A stretch of 64,000 nt of DNA from Costus lasius (Eukaryota > Streptophyta > Magnoliopsida > Zingiberales > Costaceae): NCBI GenBank assembly GCA_027563935.2, contig CM050451.1, positions 31,821,565 through 31,885,564 of the forward strand, written 5' to 3'. Below are positions 46,629 to 58,531 of this stretch, in pieces; positions within the stretch are counted from its first letter, which is position 1, and each line of letters starts with the position of its first letter. The notes beneath the pieces were generated by a model that did not search any database, was not told the DNA's origin, and saw nothing but the letters and a program-made list of their open reading frames with translations. The translations under genes and the position numbers were made by a program.

Positions 46629-49600
46629 ATGAGCTTCAATGTGCGATCCCTACTGGAAAGGGAGAAGTTTGCTGGGCTGAACTTCTCAGACTGGTTCGGA
46701 CACCTTAAGATTGTTCTTAAGGCAGAGAGGAAACTGTATGTCCTCGAGACGGCGATACCGCCTCAGCCCGCTCCGAACGCCGCAAGGGCGGTTCGGGAAG
46801 CTTATAAAAAGCACGTCAATGATAGCATTGATGTCGCTTGCCTGATGCTAGCGTCTATGACGCCACCGCTGCAGCGTCAGCATGAGGATATGTCTGCTAT
46901 AGACATGATAGCAAACCTCAAGATGCTGTATGCTGCACAGGCGAGGACAGAACGCTATAATTTGACAAAGCTGTTCTTTCAGAGCAAACTGGCTGAAGGG
47001 AGCCCAGTAGGAGCTCACGTGCTCAAGATGATTGGGCACAAGGAGGCTCTAGAGAAACTGGGGCATACCATCAACCAGGAGCTTGCTGTAGACATTATTC
47101 TGCAGTCTCTCCCGCCCTCTTTCGATGCGTTCATTATTAACTTTAATATGAACAAAATCGATTGTACTCCGGCAGAGCTGCTGAATATGCTCTTGACTAC
47201 TGAGGAAACTCTGAAGGGTAAGCCTTCAACCTCTGTCTTGATGGTTCCTTCGAGGAACAAGAAGAAGGGGAAGAAGGGCAAGGCCCCTGTCAAGAGTTAC
47301 AGCAAGGCTCTGAAGCAAAAAGTTAAGTGGTCAAAGGAATACAGATGTTTCCACTGTGGCCAGCTGGGTCACTGGAAAAAGGACTGTAAAGCGCTCCAAG
47401 GAGATAAGAGGGGAAGCATCGCTTCTGGCTCAGGTATTTACGTGACGGAAGTCATGGTTTCATCTTCTTCTATATCATGGGTGTTGGACACTGCATGTGG
47501 AGTTCACATTTGTTCAAATGTACAGGAACTCAAGAGAAGAAGACAGGTGGGACAGCATGAGGTGGACCTACGAGTTGGAAACGGGGCACGGGTTGCTGCT
47601 GTTGCTGTAGGAGACTATTTCATCTCTTTGCCATCTGGGCTTGTATTAGAACTGAACAATTGTTACTTTGTTCCCAGCATTACTAAAAATATTATCTCCA
47701 TTCCTGCTCTTGTCAGGAAGGGTTTTTCCTTTGAATGCAATATTTCAAAGTGTGTTTTATCTATTGATAATATAGTTTATGTTACTGGTTCAATTAATAA
47801 TGGGTTATTCATGTTGGACATGGAATGTTCTATACACGCGATTGATATTAAGAAAGCCAAGTATGCTGATGACAGCACCTTGCTATGGCATAGTCGTTTA
47901 GGCCATATTAACAAGAAACGCATTAAGCGGTTGCATGATCATGGACTGCTGGGATCGTTCTCCTATGAGGAGATTGATACATGCAAGGCTTGTTTAATGG
48001 GTAAAATGACGAAGTCACCTTTTCTTAACAAAGGTCAAAGGGCTTCAGGTTTACTTGACCTTATACACAGTGATGTGTGTGGGCCATTTAGTAAACATGC
48101 CAGAGGTGGCTATCAGTACTTCATTACCTTTACTGATGATTTCAGTAGGTATGGGTATGTCTATCTGATGAGACATAAAAGTGAATCTTTTGACAAGTTC
48201 AAAGAGTTCAAGAATGAAGTACAGAATCAGCTTGGCCGAAATATCAAGGCACTTCGTTCTGATCGAGGTGGAGAATACCTAAGTCGAGAGTTTACTGACT
48301 ATCTGAAGGAGTGTGGGATTATCTCACAGCTCACTCCGCCAGGAACACCGCAATGGAATGGTGTGTCCGAGAGGAGAAATAGAACGTTACTTGATATGGT
48401 TCGTTCTATGATGAGTCAGGCTACTCTTCCATATTCCTTTTGGGGTTTTGCACTAGAAACAGCTGCAAAGGTACTAAACCGAGTGCCATCCAAGCCAGTT
48501 TCTAAGACGCCATATGAGTTATGGTATGGGAAACAGCCGAGCTTGACATTTATCAGGATCTGGGGTTGCGAGGCTTATGTCAAAAAGCTCGCCTCTGGGA
48601 AACTAGAGAGCAGATCTGACAAATGTATCTTTGTCGGTTACCCTAAGGAAACTAAGGGTTATTATTTCTACGATCCCAAAGAGAACAAGGTGTTTGTTGC
48701 TCGGACGGCCATATTTCTTGAGAAGGAGTTTCTTCTGCAAGAGGCCAGTGGGAGAGAAATAAAGCTGGATGAGAATCCAGAGGAAGGACAAAGTGCTCAA
48801 GCACAGTTGGATGAGCCTGAGCCGGTAGAACAGGTTATTGAACAACCTGAGGCTCAGATATCACGGGAACCGCGAAGATCGGGAAGGATCCGTCGACAGC
48901 CTGAGCGCTATGACGGAGTCTACATCATTGATAATGATGAACCCCTCACTTATGCGGATGCGGTCAGTGGACCGGAGTCAGCGAGATGGCTTGAAGCTAT
49001 GCGCGCCGAGATGGACTCCATGTCAGATAACCAAGTCTGGGATTTGGTTGATCCGCCTCCGGGAGTTATCCCTATAGGCTGTAAATGGATCTTCAAGAAG
49101 AAGATTGACATGGATGGTAACGTGGTTACCTATAAAGGCAGGCTAGTTGCGAAAGGTTTCAAACAAATCTACGGGATAGATTATGATGAAACTTTCTCAC
49201 CTGTAGCTATGTTTAAGTCTATTCGGATTCTTTTCGCATAGCAGCATATTATGATTATGAGATTTGGTAAATGGATGTGAAGACAGCTTTCCTTAATGGA
49301 AATCTGGATGAGGATGTGTATATGACACAACCAGAAGGTTTCACTAATCCATCAGATCGTCATAAGATATGCAAGTTAGAGAAGTCTATTTATGGACTTA
49401 AACAAGCATCTAGAAGCTGGAATATTCGTTTTGATGAATCAATCAGTGAATTTGGTTTCGTCAAGAACGAGGATGACCCGTGTGTATATAAGAGGTTTAG
49501 TGGGAGCGTGATTACTTTCCTAGTCCTCTACGTCGATGATATCTTGATCATTGGAAATGACATTCCTGAAATGCATGCGGTTAAGGCATGGCTAAGGAAA

Positions 49601-50455
49601 TGTTTCCAGATGAAAGATCTAGGAGAAGCAGCCTATGTATTAGGTGTGAAGATCTACAGGGATAGATCTAAGAGGCTTCTCGGGCTGTGCCAGAGTACTT
49701 ACATCGATAAAGTCCTGGAGAGATTTCATTTAGAGAATTCTAAAAGAGGATATCTTCCAGTCAGACATGGTCTGAATCTTTCGAAGAGTCAGTGTCCACA
49801 AACACAGACTGAGAAAGATGAAATGGACAATACGCCTTATGCTTCGGCTATTGGATCCATTATGTATGCGATGTTGTGTACTCGCCCAGACGTCGCTTAC
49901 GGGTTAAGCGTGACCAGTCGATTCCAAAGTAATCCATATATGTTCTTGATATATGGTGGTCAGGAAGAACTCAGTATTGAAGGATATACTGACGCTTCGT
50001 TCCAGTCTGACCAGGATGATTTCCGATCGCAATCAGGCTATGTATTTAGCTTGAATGGAGGAGCAGTGGTGTGGAAGAGTTTCAAACAGTCAACTGTTGC
50101 TGATTCCACAACAGAAGCCGAGTATGTTGCAGCCTCGGAAGCATCCAAGGAGGCAGTGTGGATTCGTAAGTTCATGAGAGAACTTGGTGTTGTTCCTTCG
50201 AGTGCAGATCCTTTGGTTATCTTCTGTGATAACACTGGAGCAATCGCACAAGCAAAGGAACCACGGTCGCACCAGAAGTCCAAGCACATACAGAGACGGT
50301 TTCACTTGATCAGGGAGATCATAGATCGTGGCGAGATCAAAGTCTGCAAGGTACATACAGATGACAATCTGGCAGACCCGCTTACTAAGCCTCTGGCGCA
50401 GCAGAAGCATGAGAAGCACTGTAATAATATGGGTTTGAGATTTCTCAACCATTAG
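46629..50455 (+). pseudogene. gag-pol: Copia D gag-pol polyprotein, frameshift, stop and in-frame deletion
   Basis: ATG at 46629 (MSFNVRSLLE), 870 codons to TAG 49239-49241, then a second open part 49271-50455. Gag, zinc knuckle CFHCGQLGHWKKDC, protease with DTA, integrase (HHCC, DDE) and the start of reverse transcriptase lie in the first part; YVDD, RNase H with YTDASF and the C-terminus in the second. Relative to Copia C, one base is missing near 49235 (frameshift) and TAA at 49268-49270 replaces CAG. A 57-bp in-frame deletion near 49940 removes 19 residues between RT and RNase H (SNPY-MFLIYGG junction). The three lesions are separate events, so this copy is dead. Confidence 0.95.
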
Positions 50456-50465
50456 ATTAAGTGCA

Positions 50466-50475
50466 AGTGGGAGAT
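50466..50475 (+). other. Polypurine tract of Copia D
   Basis: AAGTGGGAGA-like tract ending one base before TGTTGGGG, identical to that of Copia C. Confidence 0.85.
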
Positions 50476-52166
50476 TGTTGGGGTATGCCCTTAAGGCTAA
50501 TGTTTGAGGCCTTGGGATTGTAACAGTATCATGTAATAAACTCTTATGTTTATAAAGGCATGGTTGTTATTCAGTTTGTTACGTTATCTGCTGCAATAAT
50601 TGTACTTCTGAATAATGTCTCAAAGCTGTTCAGCTGGGCTGACATGCTATAAAGTCCTTAGTCGATATATCTTGGTGAACATGAGACAGCCTTGATATGA
50701 TTGAGACTAATATGTGCTCTAATCTTATAGGATGCTTCGAGCATGGAATAAGAGGTAGACTCATGGGTACATTGGATGTACTGGACAGACCCTACTAGGA
50801 TATTCAATTGGTTGTCACAATGTGAATAATCCTTGATTGCAACAAGTGGCACATGTCCTCTGACTTGAGATCACTTGTGTTTCTAAATGATGATTGTCAT
50901 TGTTTTGAGTTAGTTCAATATCATTTGAAACATAATGATTATAGACTATCTTGGATGGTGAGCTTGAATCAGGTTAGGGCACTAGTGATAGATAAAGGAT
51001 TGCCGTCTCCTTGTTTAAGGAGTGAGATGTTCTAAAGGGGCCCCCCTGAATGAGATGATTGAGAATAGTGTATGGCCATACCCAGGTGACTATGTTCATC
51101 TGATCTAATCATGCTCATCATATTGGAGCTACAAGCTTGACATGCTTGTCCAATAAGAACGTCCAGTGGCAAAGGATATTTGCATGCCTGGTGAAGTTGA
51201 TTCACACTTGTGCCGTGGTTTGGGTGTAGTCTTGGAAGACTCTTTCCTTTATATCGGGAGACAGTGATGTGTTGCTAGATACCCCTCACTGATCGTGATA
51301 ACGTAAGTTATCGTTACCGACATTTAAAGGAAACCCTCAGGGTCGCACAATTTGATGATATGGCTTACTTAAGTCAGATCGTGTGGACTGAATTATTCAT
51401 GTTCAGTTTAAAGGGATTTAATCTCTGATTGTAAGTGAGATCTGGTCTGATCATGTTTGATTGATTAGGGCTTGAGATCGGTAAGCTTCGATCGAGAGAA
51501 TGGATGCTAGATCGGTGAGATCAGAAGCATCAAGAGATCAACGGTTAGATCTGGAGCCTTAGGGTTTAATCATGATCTAGACTGGATCGCTTGGCTTGAT
51601 TGGTTCTTGAACTGAACCGAATTGAACCAGCTCATTAAGTGAGCGGATGGTTCATGAGATAAGAGGTTTGCGATTGGGGTAGACCCATGATCGCATATTG
51701 AGAAGTGGCATGCTATTTTTAGAGAGCACTTCTCTAAACGTGACCACGCCTCACGTTTTCCTCTTCATGCCTCTTCTCTCTTCGCCTCTCCACGAGTCGA
51801 CACAAGCTCTCTCTCGTGTGGTGAAGAAGGTGAACGCAAAGGAGAAGGAAGAAATCACCAAGAAGATCTCATCCCTTTCATTCGATCAGGATACTTAGAC
51901 GATCCTTGCTAGCACAAGGGGCGACAAGGAGGAGCCAAGACTCATCTTGTGTGCGTCACCTCTGGAGGAAAGCCACATCGCTTTCTGCTTCCAAGTCGCC
52001 ATCTAGAAATGGCATCGGTATGAATCTCATTCTTTCTATAGAATGTTTTTGTTGATCATATAGCATGCAATAGATCTAGAAACCCTCTCCGCTGCTTTAA
52101 ATCCTCCAAGATGCGCCTATTAGGGTTTCGCCCCCCCCCCCCCCCCCTTGTCTAAGGGAACCTTCA
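50476..52166 (+). repeat. 3' LTR of Copia D
   Basis: 1691 bp, same content as 43118-44799 with about six substitutions and nine extra C in the poly-C run (52131-52147). Terminal hairpin arms are at 52079-52086 and 52122-52129. Confidence 0.96.
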
Positions 52167-52171
52167 AGTGT
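52167..52171 (+). other. Target-site duplication of Copia D (right copy)
   Basis: AGTGT, matching 43113-43117. Confidence 0.95.
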
Positions 52172-52320
52172 ATGGGCTGGTTAGGTGCAGGGCACAGTAA
52201 CGCAAACATACGGGTGCATTGGATGCACTAGAGTGGTCCACCGTGAGGATTGACATGTCTAGTCAACAAGTCAATCTCACATGCAAGAGGTTTGCATTGA
52301 TCCTTAGACTTGAGGTATTC

Positions 52321-52712
52321 ATGTCTAGATTTGATGATGGATGTGCTTTGATACAGTCTTACGTCTCTCCGTTATTGGGAGATTAAAACGGCTGTCATTG
52401 GGCATGTCATAAGTCCTGTAGGGACATGGATGACCAATAGTAGGATTTGCCCCTTCCTTCGGAGGAAGCATGATATCCACTCTGGGGGCGCCCCACCTTA
52501 TTGGTGCATGACATTTATGTCTAGATTTGATGATGGATGTGCTTTGATATAGTCTTACGTCTCTCCGTTATTGGGAGATTAAAACGGCTGTCATTGGGCA
52601 TATCATAAGTCATGTAGGGACAAGGATGACCAATAGTAGGATTTGCCCCTTCCTTCGGAGGAAGCATGATATCCACTCTGGGGGCGCCCCACCTTATTGG
52701 TGCATGACATGA
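52321..52712 (+). repeat. 196-bp tandem duplication in the E2 LTR
   Basis: Units 52321-52516 and 52517-52712 both begin ATGTCTAGATTTGATGATGG. They differ at only a few sites. The solo LTR and the middle LTR have one copy. Confidence 0.9.
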
Positions 52713-53137
52713 ATGTGTGGCCACACTAGTTGAGTCATGACCAATGCATTGGATGAATGAACTTGAGACTGATCCAATGGCAGGATATCAGTTTAGGCAA
52801 AGGGATCTATAATGCATGGGAATCTTCGTTGCTTGTTAGGGAGTTGTTGCCTTATGACTTTAGTCCAATGACATGGGTAGTAGTGATGTGTTGCTAGATA
52901 CCCCTCACTACTTATGATGTTCTGTCATCATTGCCATCGTCATTTGGATCCTACGGAGTCACACGCAATAAACTCTTGACGTTGTTTTATGATCTGGATA
53001 TCTTGGAATATATATATTTGAGTTCATGTCCAAGGCAGATTCATGGTTGAATCTAAATTAAGGAGTTGGACTCCTAAGTTCGATAAGGATTCAAATTTGG
53101 ATTGGATAAGGCCCATAATGGTTAGGCGCATGTCCTA

Positions 53138-53291
53138 GTCCAATTAGGAGTTAGACTCCTATTCCAACAAGGATTCAATTAAGAATTAGAATCCTAATCC
53201 AATTAGGAATTGGAATCCTAATCCAATTAGGAGTAGGAATCCTAATCCAATTAGGAGTAGGAATCCTAATCTAATTAGGATTCAAATCCTA
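53138..53291 (+). repeat. 24-bp minisatellite in the E2 LTR
   Basis: Tandem units with AATCCTAATCCAATTAGG, best preserved over the last four copies and decaying outwards on both sides. AATCCTAAT and ATTAGGA-type halves make it partly self-complementary. Confidence 0.8.
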
Positions 53292-53797
53292 AGAGGAGTT
53301 GGATCTAGACAAGGCCCATTGTCTTGGGCGCAAGTCATGATCCAACTAGGATTCCAATCCTAATAGGAATTGGCTTTGGATGAGGCCCATTGGGTTGGGC
53401 GCGAATCCTAGTCCAATAAGGATTTAATTCAAGGACATAATTAGCATTGAGATTCAAATCCAATATGGGATTGTGAATTAAATCTAATTATGGCAAATTC
53501 GAATCCTAATAGAGGTTGGATTCATGCATGGCACATGAAATAATTCCACTTATGGAATTTGCGCCTATAAGGGAAAAATTTGAATCCTAATTTGTTTCCT
53601 TGGACGTGTGGACTGATGTGGGGCGAGTATGTTTGATTTAATTCAAACAAATATTCGGCCAAGTCCTAACTCAAATTACCCTAAATTCAAGGAGATTTGT
53701 GGCTAAAATCTTGTGGAGATTCCTTGGAGGAATTGCACCAAGTGAATAGAGGAAAAATAGGGGGGGGGGGGTGGGGGGAGGCTATGGCTTGGTTGCT

Positions 53798-53805
53798 TAT
53801 AAAAG
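53798..53805 (+). promoter_or_regulatory. TATA box of the last E2 LTR
   Basis: TATAAAAG at the same place as in 35760-35767, about 20 bp after a broken G run (53760-53778). Confidence 0.6.
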
Positions 53806-54468
53806 GATAGGGTATTCACCCCCTCAAAAGAAGAAGAACAAGAGCAAAATTCTCCTCAAGGTTTGGCGACATTGGAGTTGCGCAAACACTGAATTCAGGC
53901 CGCCCCTTCTTCTTCTTGTGGAGCGCCACCATCTCTTCTTCTTTGTTGGCCAAGAGTCTCCTTGGAGGAGACTTGTTGGCGTGGAGAACAAAGCAAGAAC
54001 TCCTAAGTTGCGCCACCTTACTTCATCCTTCTTCTTTGGCCGAGAGTCTCCTTGGAGGAGACTTGTTGGCGTGAAGAGCAAAGGAGGAGGAAGAAGAAGA
54101 AGCGCCATTATCCTTCATCCTCTTCTTGGCCGAGAGTCTCCTTGGAGGAGACTTGTTGGCGTAAAGAACAAAAGAGGGAGAGGAAGGAGATTCCAAGAGG
54201 TGATCTTCTCTTCCTGAGGCTAGCACCGGGCGTGGAAGGGAGCAACGTTGAGACGGTCGACGAGTGGATACTTGTAGAGGGCGAACATTTGGATGCCTTC
54301 AACATGGCTTCAACGACTTTGCAAGCAAAGGAGGTACATCTCTAACACATCCTTGTGTCTTCTCTCTCGCATGGATTCTTGGGAAGGGAATATGTTTCGG
54401 GTATAATGCTCTTTCCGCTGCGTCTTGGGACTGCAAAATTTTAAAATTATACCCGGTATTTCCCATCA

Positions 54469-55375
54469 CCATCAACTTGGCACAAGCAAGAAGCCCATCT
54501 ACTACATAGTGGCGTAAGAGCAACCTCTTCAACCATTAGTTGCGCAAGATCTTCACCTCCAAGAACAAGTGGTGCAAACCCTTCATCTTCATCAACTAGG
54601 CCTTGGCATCTTCCTCTTCTTCAACCATTGGAGGCGCAAGTTCTTCATCCATAACTTCCCAAAGTTGCAAGAGAAAAGGGAATCTTTATAACTCTCGGCC
54701 TTCAACAAAACAAGCTAAGTATTATAGTTCTCCAATTATAGTGCTTCTTTCATAACATCTTGCTTGTTTCAACACCTTACTACACCTTGTTCTTTGTCTT
54801 ATAGGAAGATGGCACAAGGATTTGAAGGATTACCTGGCCACCATAACCTCATATTAATGCAATTCTCTTCTTCCCCTCTTTAGAATAGTCCTATTACTGT
54901 TTAGTCAAGAGAACTTGGAGGCCTAACCTCCCTCTTGACTTATCTTTGCGTAAAGTCTTTAATATTATCTTTAAAACTCACCCACGCATGTGTGGGCTTG
55001 CTGTGATATCCTGTATGTAACCGTCACCTTCCATCAGAGTAGGACCGGTGAAGAACGGGAAGTCACGGTTCTTCTACTCTCAAGGACTGCACTGTGAGTA
55101 TCTCTTCAAGTTTTCAATTCATAGTTTAAAGTAGTTTTAGAATTGCATGCTTAGTCTTAGATTCGTTAACCACATGTCTAGTTTTAATTTGTTTTATAAT
55201 GGCATGTTAGAGTAGTTTATTTTGTAGTGTAGTTGCTTGTTTAGTAGATTTGCATGCATATTAATTTCGGTTTTTTATATAAAAAATACCAAAAACATAT
55301 TTTTGAAAAACATGTTAGATAATCTTGCATGCTAGCTTGCTTTCCTCAGAATTATTTATTCATGCTAGCCTAACT
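54469..55375. other. Unassigned stretch between Copia E2 and relic F
   Basis: No open frame of note, no LTR ends, no primer site. The first 250 bp continue the AACTTGGCACAAGC-type CT-rich style of the E LTR flank; the rest is AT-rich. It may be the remains of another element's LTR or leader, or the unique flank of the nest. I cannot decide. Confidence 0.4.
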
Positions 55376-57137
55376 CATGCTCCTGTCCCACATCATGCAC
55401 CAAAGCCTTGGTCAGTGGGTATACTAGATTATTCTCTATGTCAACTCTACTAATATTGACATCATCTCAGTCAATGATTTCTCTGATCAGGTGAAATCTT
55501 TTGAGTATGTGTTTGGACCTTTGATGAGACCGTGGTTCCTTTGCTTGTGCAATAGCTCCATTGTTGTCACAATAGAGCTCAATGGGATCCACAGCAGTTG
55601 GAACCACCTGAAAATTAGATATGAACTTCCTTATCCAAACGGCTTCTTTGGCTGCCTCAGAAGCGGTGACATACTCATCATCGGTTGTAGAATTAGCTTT
55701 GGTGGAATGCTTGAAGCATTTCCAGAAAGCAGTGCCTCCATTCATTTTGAACACATAGCCTGCCTGCGATCTGAAGTTGTCAAGGTCAGACTGGAATGAC
55801 GCGTCAATGTAGCCCTGAACACTGAGCTCTTTCTATCCCCCATAGACCAAGAACAGATCCTTAGTTCTTCTTAGTTACTTCAGGATGTTCTTTACAGTCA
55901 CATCTGGTCTAGGTATCGGCTGGTTATGCTCATGGCATAAGCCACATCTAGTCTAGTACACAACATTGCATACATGATCGATCCCACTGCCGAAGCATAA
56001 GGCACTCGACTCATGTTATCCCGCTCAGCCTGTGTGGTGGGACACTAGCTCTTTGAGAGAGTAAGGCCATGTCTCACTAGAAGGTATCCTTTCTTGGATT
56101 GCTTCAAGTTGAACCTCTATAGGACCTTATCAATATAGGTATTTTGACTAAGGGCCAGGAGCCTCTTGGATCTATCCTAGTAGATCTTCACGCCTAGGAT
56201 ATAGATGGCCTTCCCTAAGTCTTTCATCTCGAAACACTTCCCCCAACAATGTCTTCACAGACTGAAGACTAGGGATGTCATTTCCGATAAGTAGTATGTC
56301 ACTGACATACAAGACTAGAAAAGTCACCAAGCTCCCACTAAATTTTCTGTATACATAGGCGTCATCTTCGCTTTTGATGAAGCCATAATCTCTCACAGAT
56401 TCATCAAACTAAAGATTCCATCTTTGAGATGCTTGCTTTAATCCATAAATGGATTTCTTTAGCCTGTAGACCTTATTAGCATTTGCAGGATAGATGAAAC
56501 CATCAGGTTGTGTCATATATACATCCTCTGTTAGCTTCCCATTAAGGAATGCTCTCTTAACATCCATCTATCATATCTCATAGTCATGATATGTAGCTAT
56601 AGCAAGCAGAATCTGAATGGATTTGATCAAGGTAATTAGCAAGAAGGTTTCATCATAGTCCACCCTGTGTACCTGTCTGAATCCTTTAGCCACAAGTCTA
56701 CCCTTACAGGTAACTATGTTGTCATCCATGTCAGTCTTCCTTTTGAATACCCATTTATACCCTATGGGTTTCACCCCATTAGGCAGCTCAACCAAATCCT
56801 AGACTTGGTTAGCTGACATGGAATCCATCTCAGATCGAATGGCCTCAAGCCATCTGTCGGAGTCTGGTCTAGAGGCTGCCTCATCGTATGTCCTGGGTTC
56901 ATCCTCAATGATGAAGATCCCATCGTGTTGGGTCGACAGCGACCCATACCTCTCAGGTGCACATCCTCCCTGACCTACATGGGACCTCTGTCTGAGCCTC
57001 AGGTTGCCTAGCAACCGGTGCAGGGGGCTCAGGTTCCATCTCTGTGTCTCGTGGTTATACTTGGACCTTGTCCAAGTCAAACTTGCTCCCACTAACTTCT
57101 TTTATGATAAATTCTTTCTCTAGAAAGACAGCAGCCC
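55376..57137 (-). pseudogene. Copia pol relic F (integrase end to RNase H)
   Basis: Read on the - strand from 57137: end of the integrase region (AAVFLEKEF), hinge with EDEPRTYDEAA, reverse transcriptase start with IGYKWVFKRKTDMDD (56571-56795 frame), RT core with YVSDILLIGND (56172-56396 frame; the YVDD motif has become YVSD), then RNase H with AEYVAASEA-like EYVTASEAAKEA and CDNNGAIAQAKEP (55467-55754), ending about 55376. Several frameshifts and stops separate the pieces. It is close to the Copia C/D pol but clearly older. The 5' part is missing because LTR G1 begins at 57138, and no own LTR is visible at its 3' end. Confidence 0.88.
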
Positions 57138-57784
57138 TATTGGTGTATATGCCCTAGGACCTAGTTTTGGTCCATTATTGTACTACTTGATGTTGATATT
57201 TTATATCATTCTGGCATTATCATTATCTATATTTGCTTACATCTGCGATTGTGTACTTATATAATAATGCCCCTGGAGACAGATTGGATCTGTGCTCAAA
57301 TGATAGTCCCTAGTCGATGTACCTGACTGGATATGGGACAGCTCTGGTACTTGTGAGACTAGTATATGGGCTGGTTAGGCACGAGGTGCTAACGCAGACA
57401 TATGAGTATATCAGTGGTGGATATACTGGAATGACCCGCTGTGAGGCAATGACTTGGTGTCACAAGTTATCCTCACAAGTGATAGGAGATGCATTGATCC
57501 CTTGACTTAAGGTCATTGGCCATTCTATATGGTTAGGGATATGCTTTGATACATCCTAACACCTCGCCGTAGTTGGGGGGTAATAACGGTTGTCATTGAG
57601 CATGTCACGACCCATAGGAGAAGGTCAATAGACAGAGAAGGTCAATATCCATGGAGCTCCTCTATGGTTCTATGACTGAAAGTGTATAGCCATACCCAGG
57701 TGAGACCTGATTTAGTCATAGACATGAGATTGGATGAAAACAAGTGGTGATACACTTGTCCAACCGGATATTAGTACGACAAAG
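57138..57784 (+). repeat. Partial Copia LTR G1
   Basis: Starts TATTGGTGTATATGCCC (normal TG mutated to TA) and carries the GGGACAGCTCTGGTAC and CATACCCAGGTGA segments typical of these Copia LTRs. It is cut at 57784 by LTR G2. It inserted into, or is joined to, pol relic F. Confidence 0.75.
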
Positions 57785-58531
57785 TGTTAGTGTTTATGCC
57801 CTAGGACCTCAGGATGGTTCATTGGGATATGTGTATCACATCTAGTTGATAGATGAGTTATCTTGGCATTGTCGTTGTCATGCAAGTTTGTACATCTGCG
57901 TATATGTACATTTGCATATATAATGTCCCTAAGAGATAGATTTTATCTAGTCTCTGTGTTTATCCCTAGTCGAGAATCATGGTGGATATTGGACAGCTAT
58001 GATTCGCTTGAGACTAGTATATGCGCTGGTTGAGCACGGGTTGCTAACGCAGGCATATGGGTATATCAAGGGAGATATAATGGATCGACCCGCCATGAGG
58101 ATTCTTCTCAGTGTCACGAGATGAATATCACAGTGATAGAGTTGCGCTTGTCCTAGACATGAGGGCATTGGTATCTCTAAATAGTGATTGATGTACTTTG
58201 ATGCAACCTAACTCTTCGCCGTAAAAGGGAAGTCATAACAGTTGTCATTGGGTATGTCATAAGCCGTATGAGAGATTCAATGTGCCAATAGAGGATTTGC
58301 CCCTTCCTTACTAGGAAGCTTGATCGTCCATGGCGCCCCTATATGGATGAATGAAAGTGTATGGCCATACCCAGGTGAGAACCTGATTTAATCATGCCAT
58401 ATTATTGGGATTAACAAGTGTGACACACTTGCCCAATCTGGACATCAGTTGGCAAAAGGACAAAGCAGCACTTGTACTTTGTCGCAGTTTTAGGGGATGT
58501 CGATGATGACACCATTATGATGACTTGGGTA

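Larger units (their letters stand above)
43118..52166 (+). mobile_element. Copia D, same family as Copia C, inserted in the last LTR of E2
   Basis: A complete + strand Copia element with LTRs 43118-44799 (1682 bp) and 50476-52166 (1691 bp) and the duplication AGTGT. The nine-base length difference is due entirely to a poly-C run of 8 against 17. I count about six substitutions between the LTRs, so it is young. It has a Met-tRNA primer site, a long leader, gag-pol and a polypurine tract. Its gag-pol is close to that of Copia C, but its LTR 3' end and parts of the leader differ, so C and D are separate subfamilies. Confidence 0.96.
52172..54468 (+). repeat. Last LTR of Copia E2, 3' fragment (type II)
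   Basis: Continues 42872-43117 after Copia D and ends TTTCCCATCA. It includes a 196-bp tandem duplication (52321-52712), the conserved block with hairpin (52882-52966), a 24-bp minisatellite (53138-53291), a G-rich tract (53760-53778), a TATA box and three hairpin repeats (about 53950-54155). No primer site follows, so it is a 3' LTR. CCATC after its end may be target duplication, but the partner is outside the window. Confidence 0.88.

Noticed and set aside
53138..53291. Regular short repeats that could suggest a CRISPR array
   Set aside because: The units are contiguous without unique spacers, lie in a plant LTR, and decay outwards like a minisatellite.
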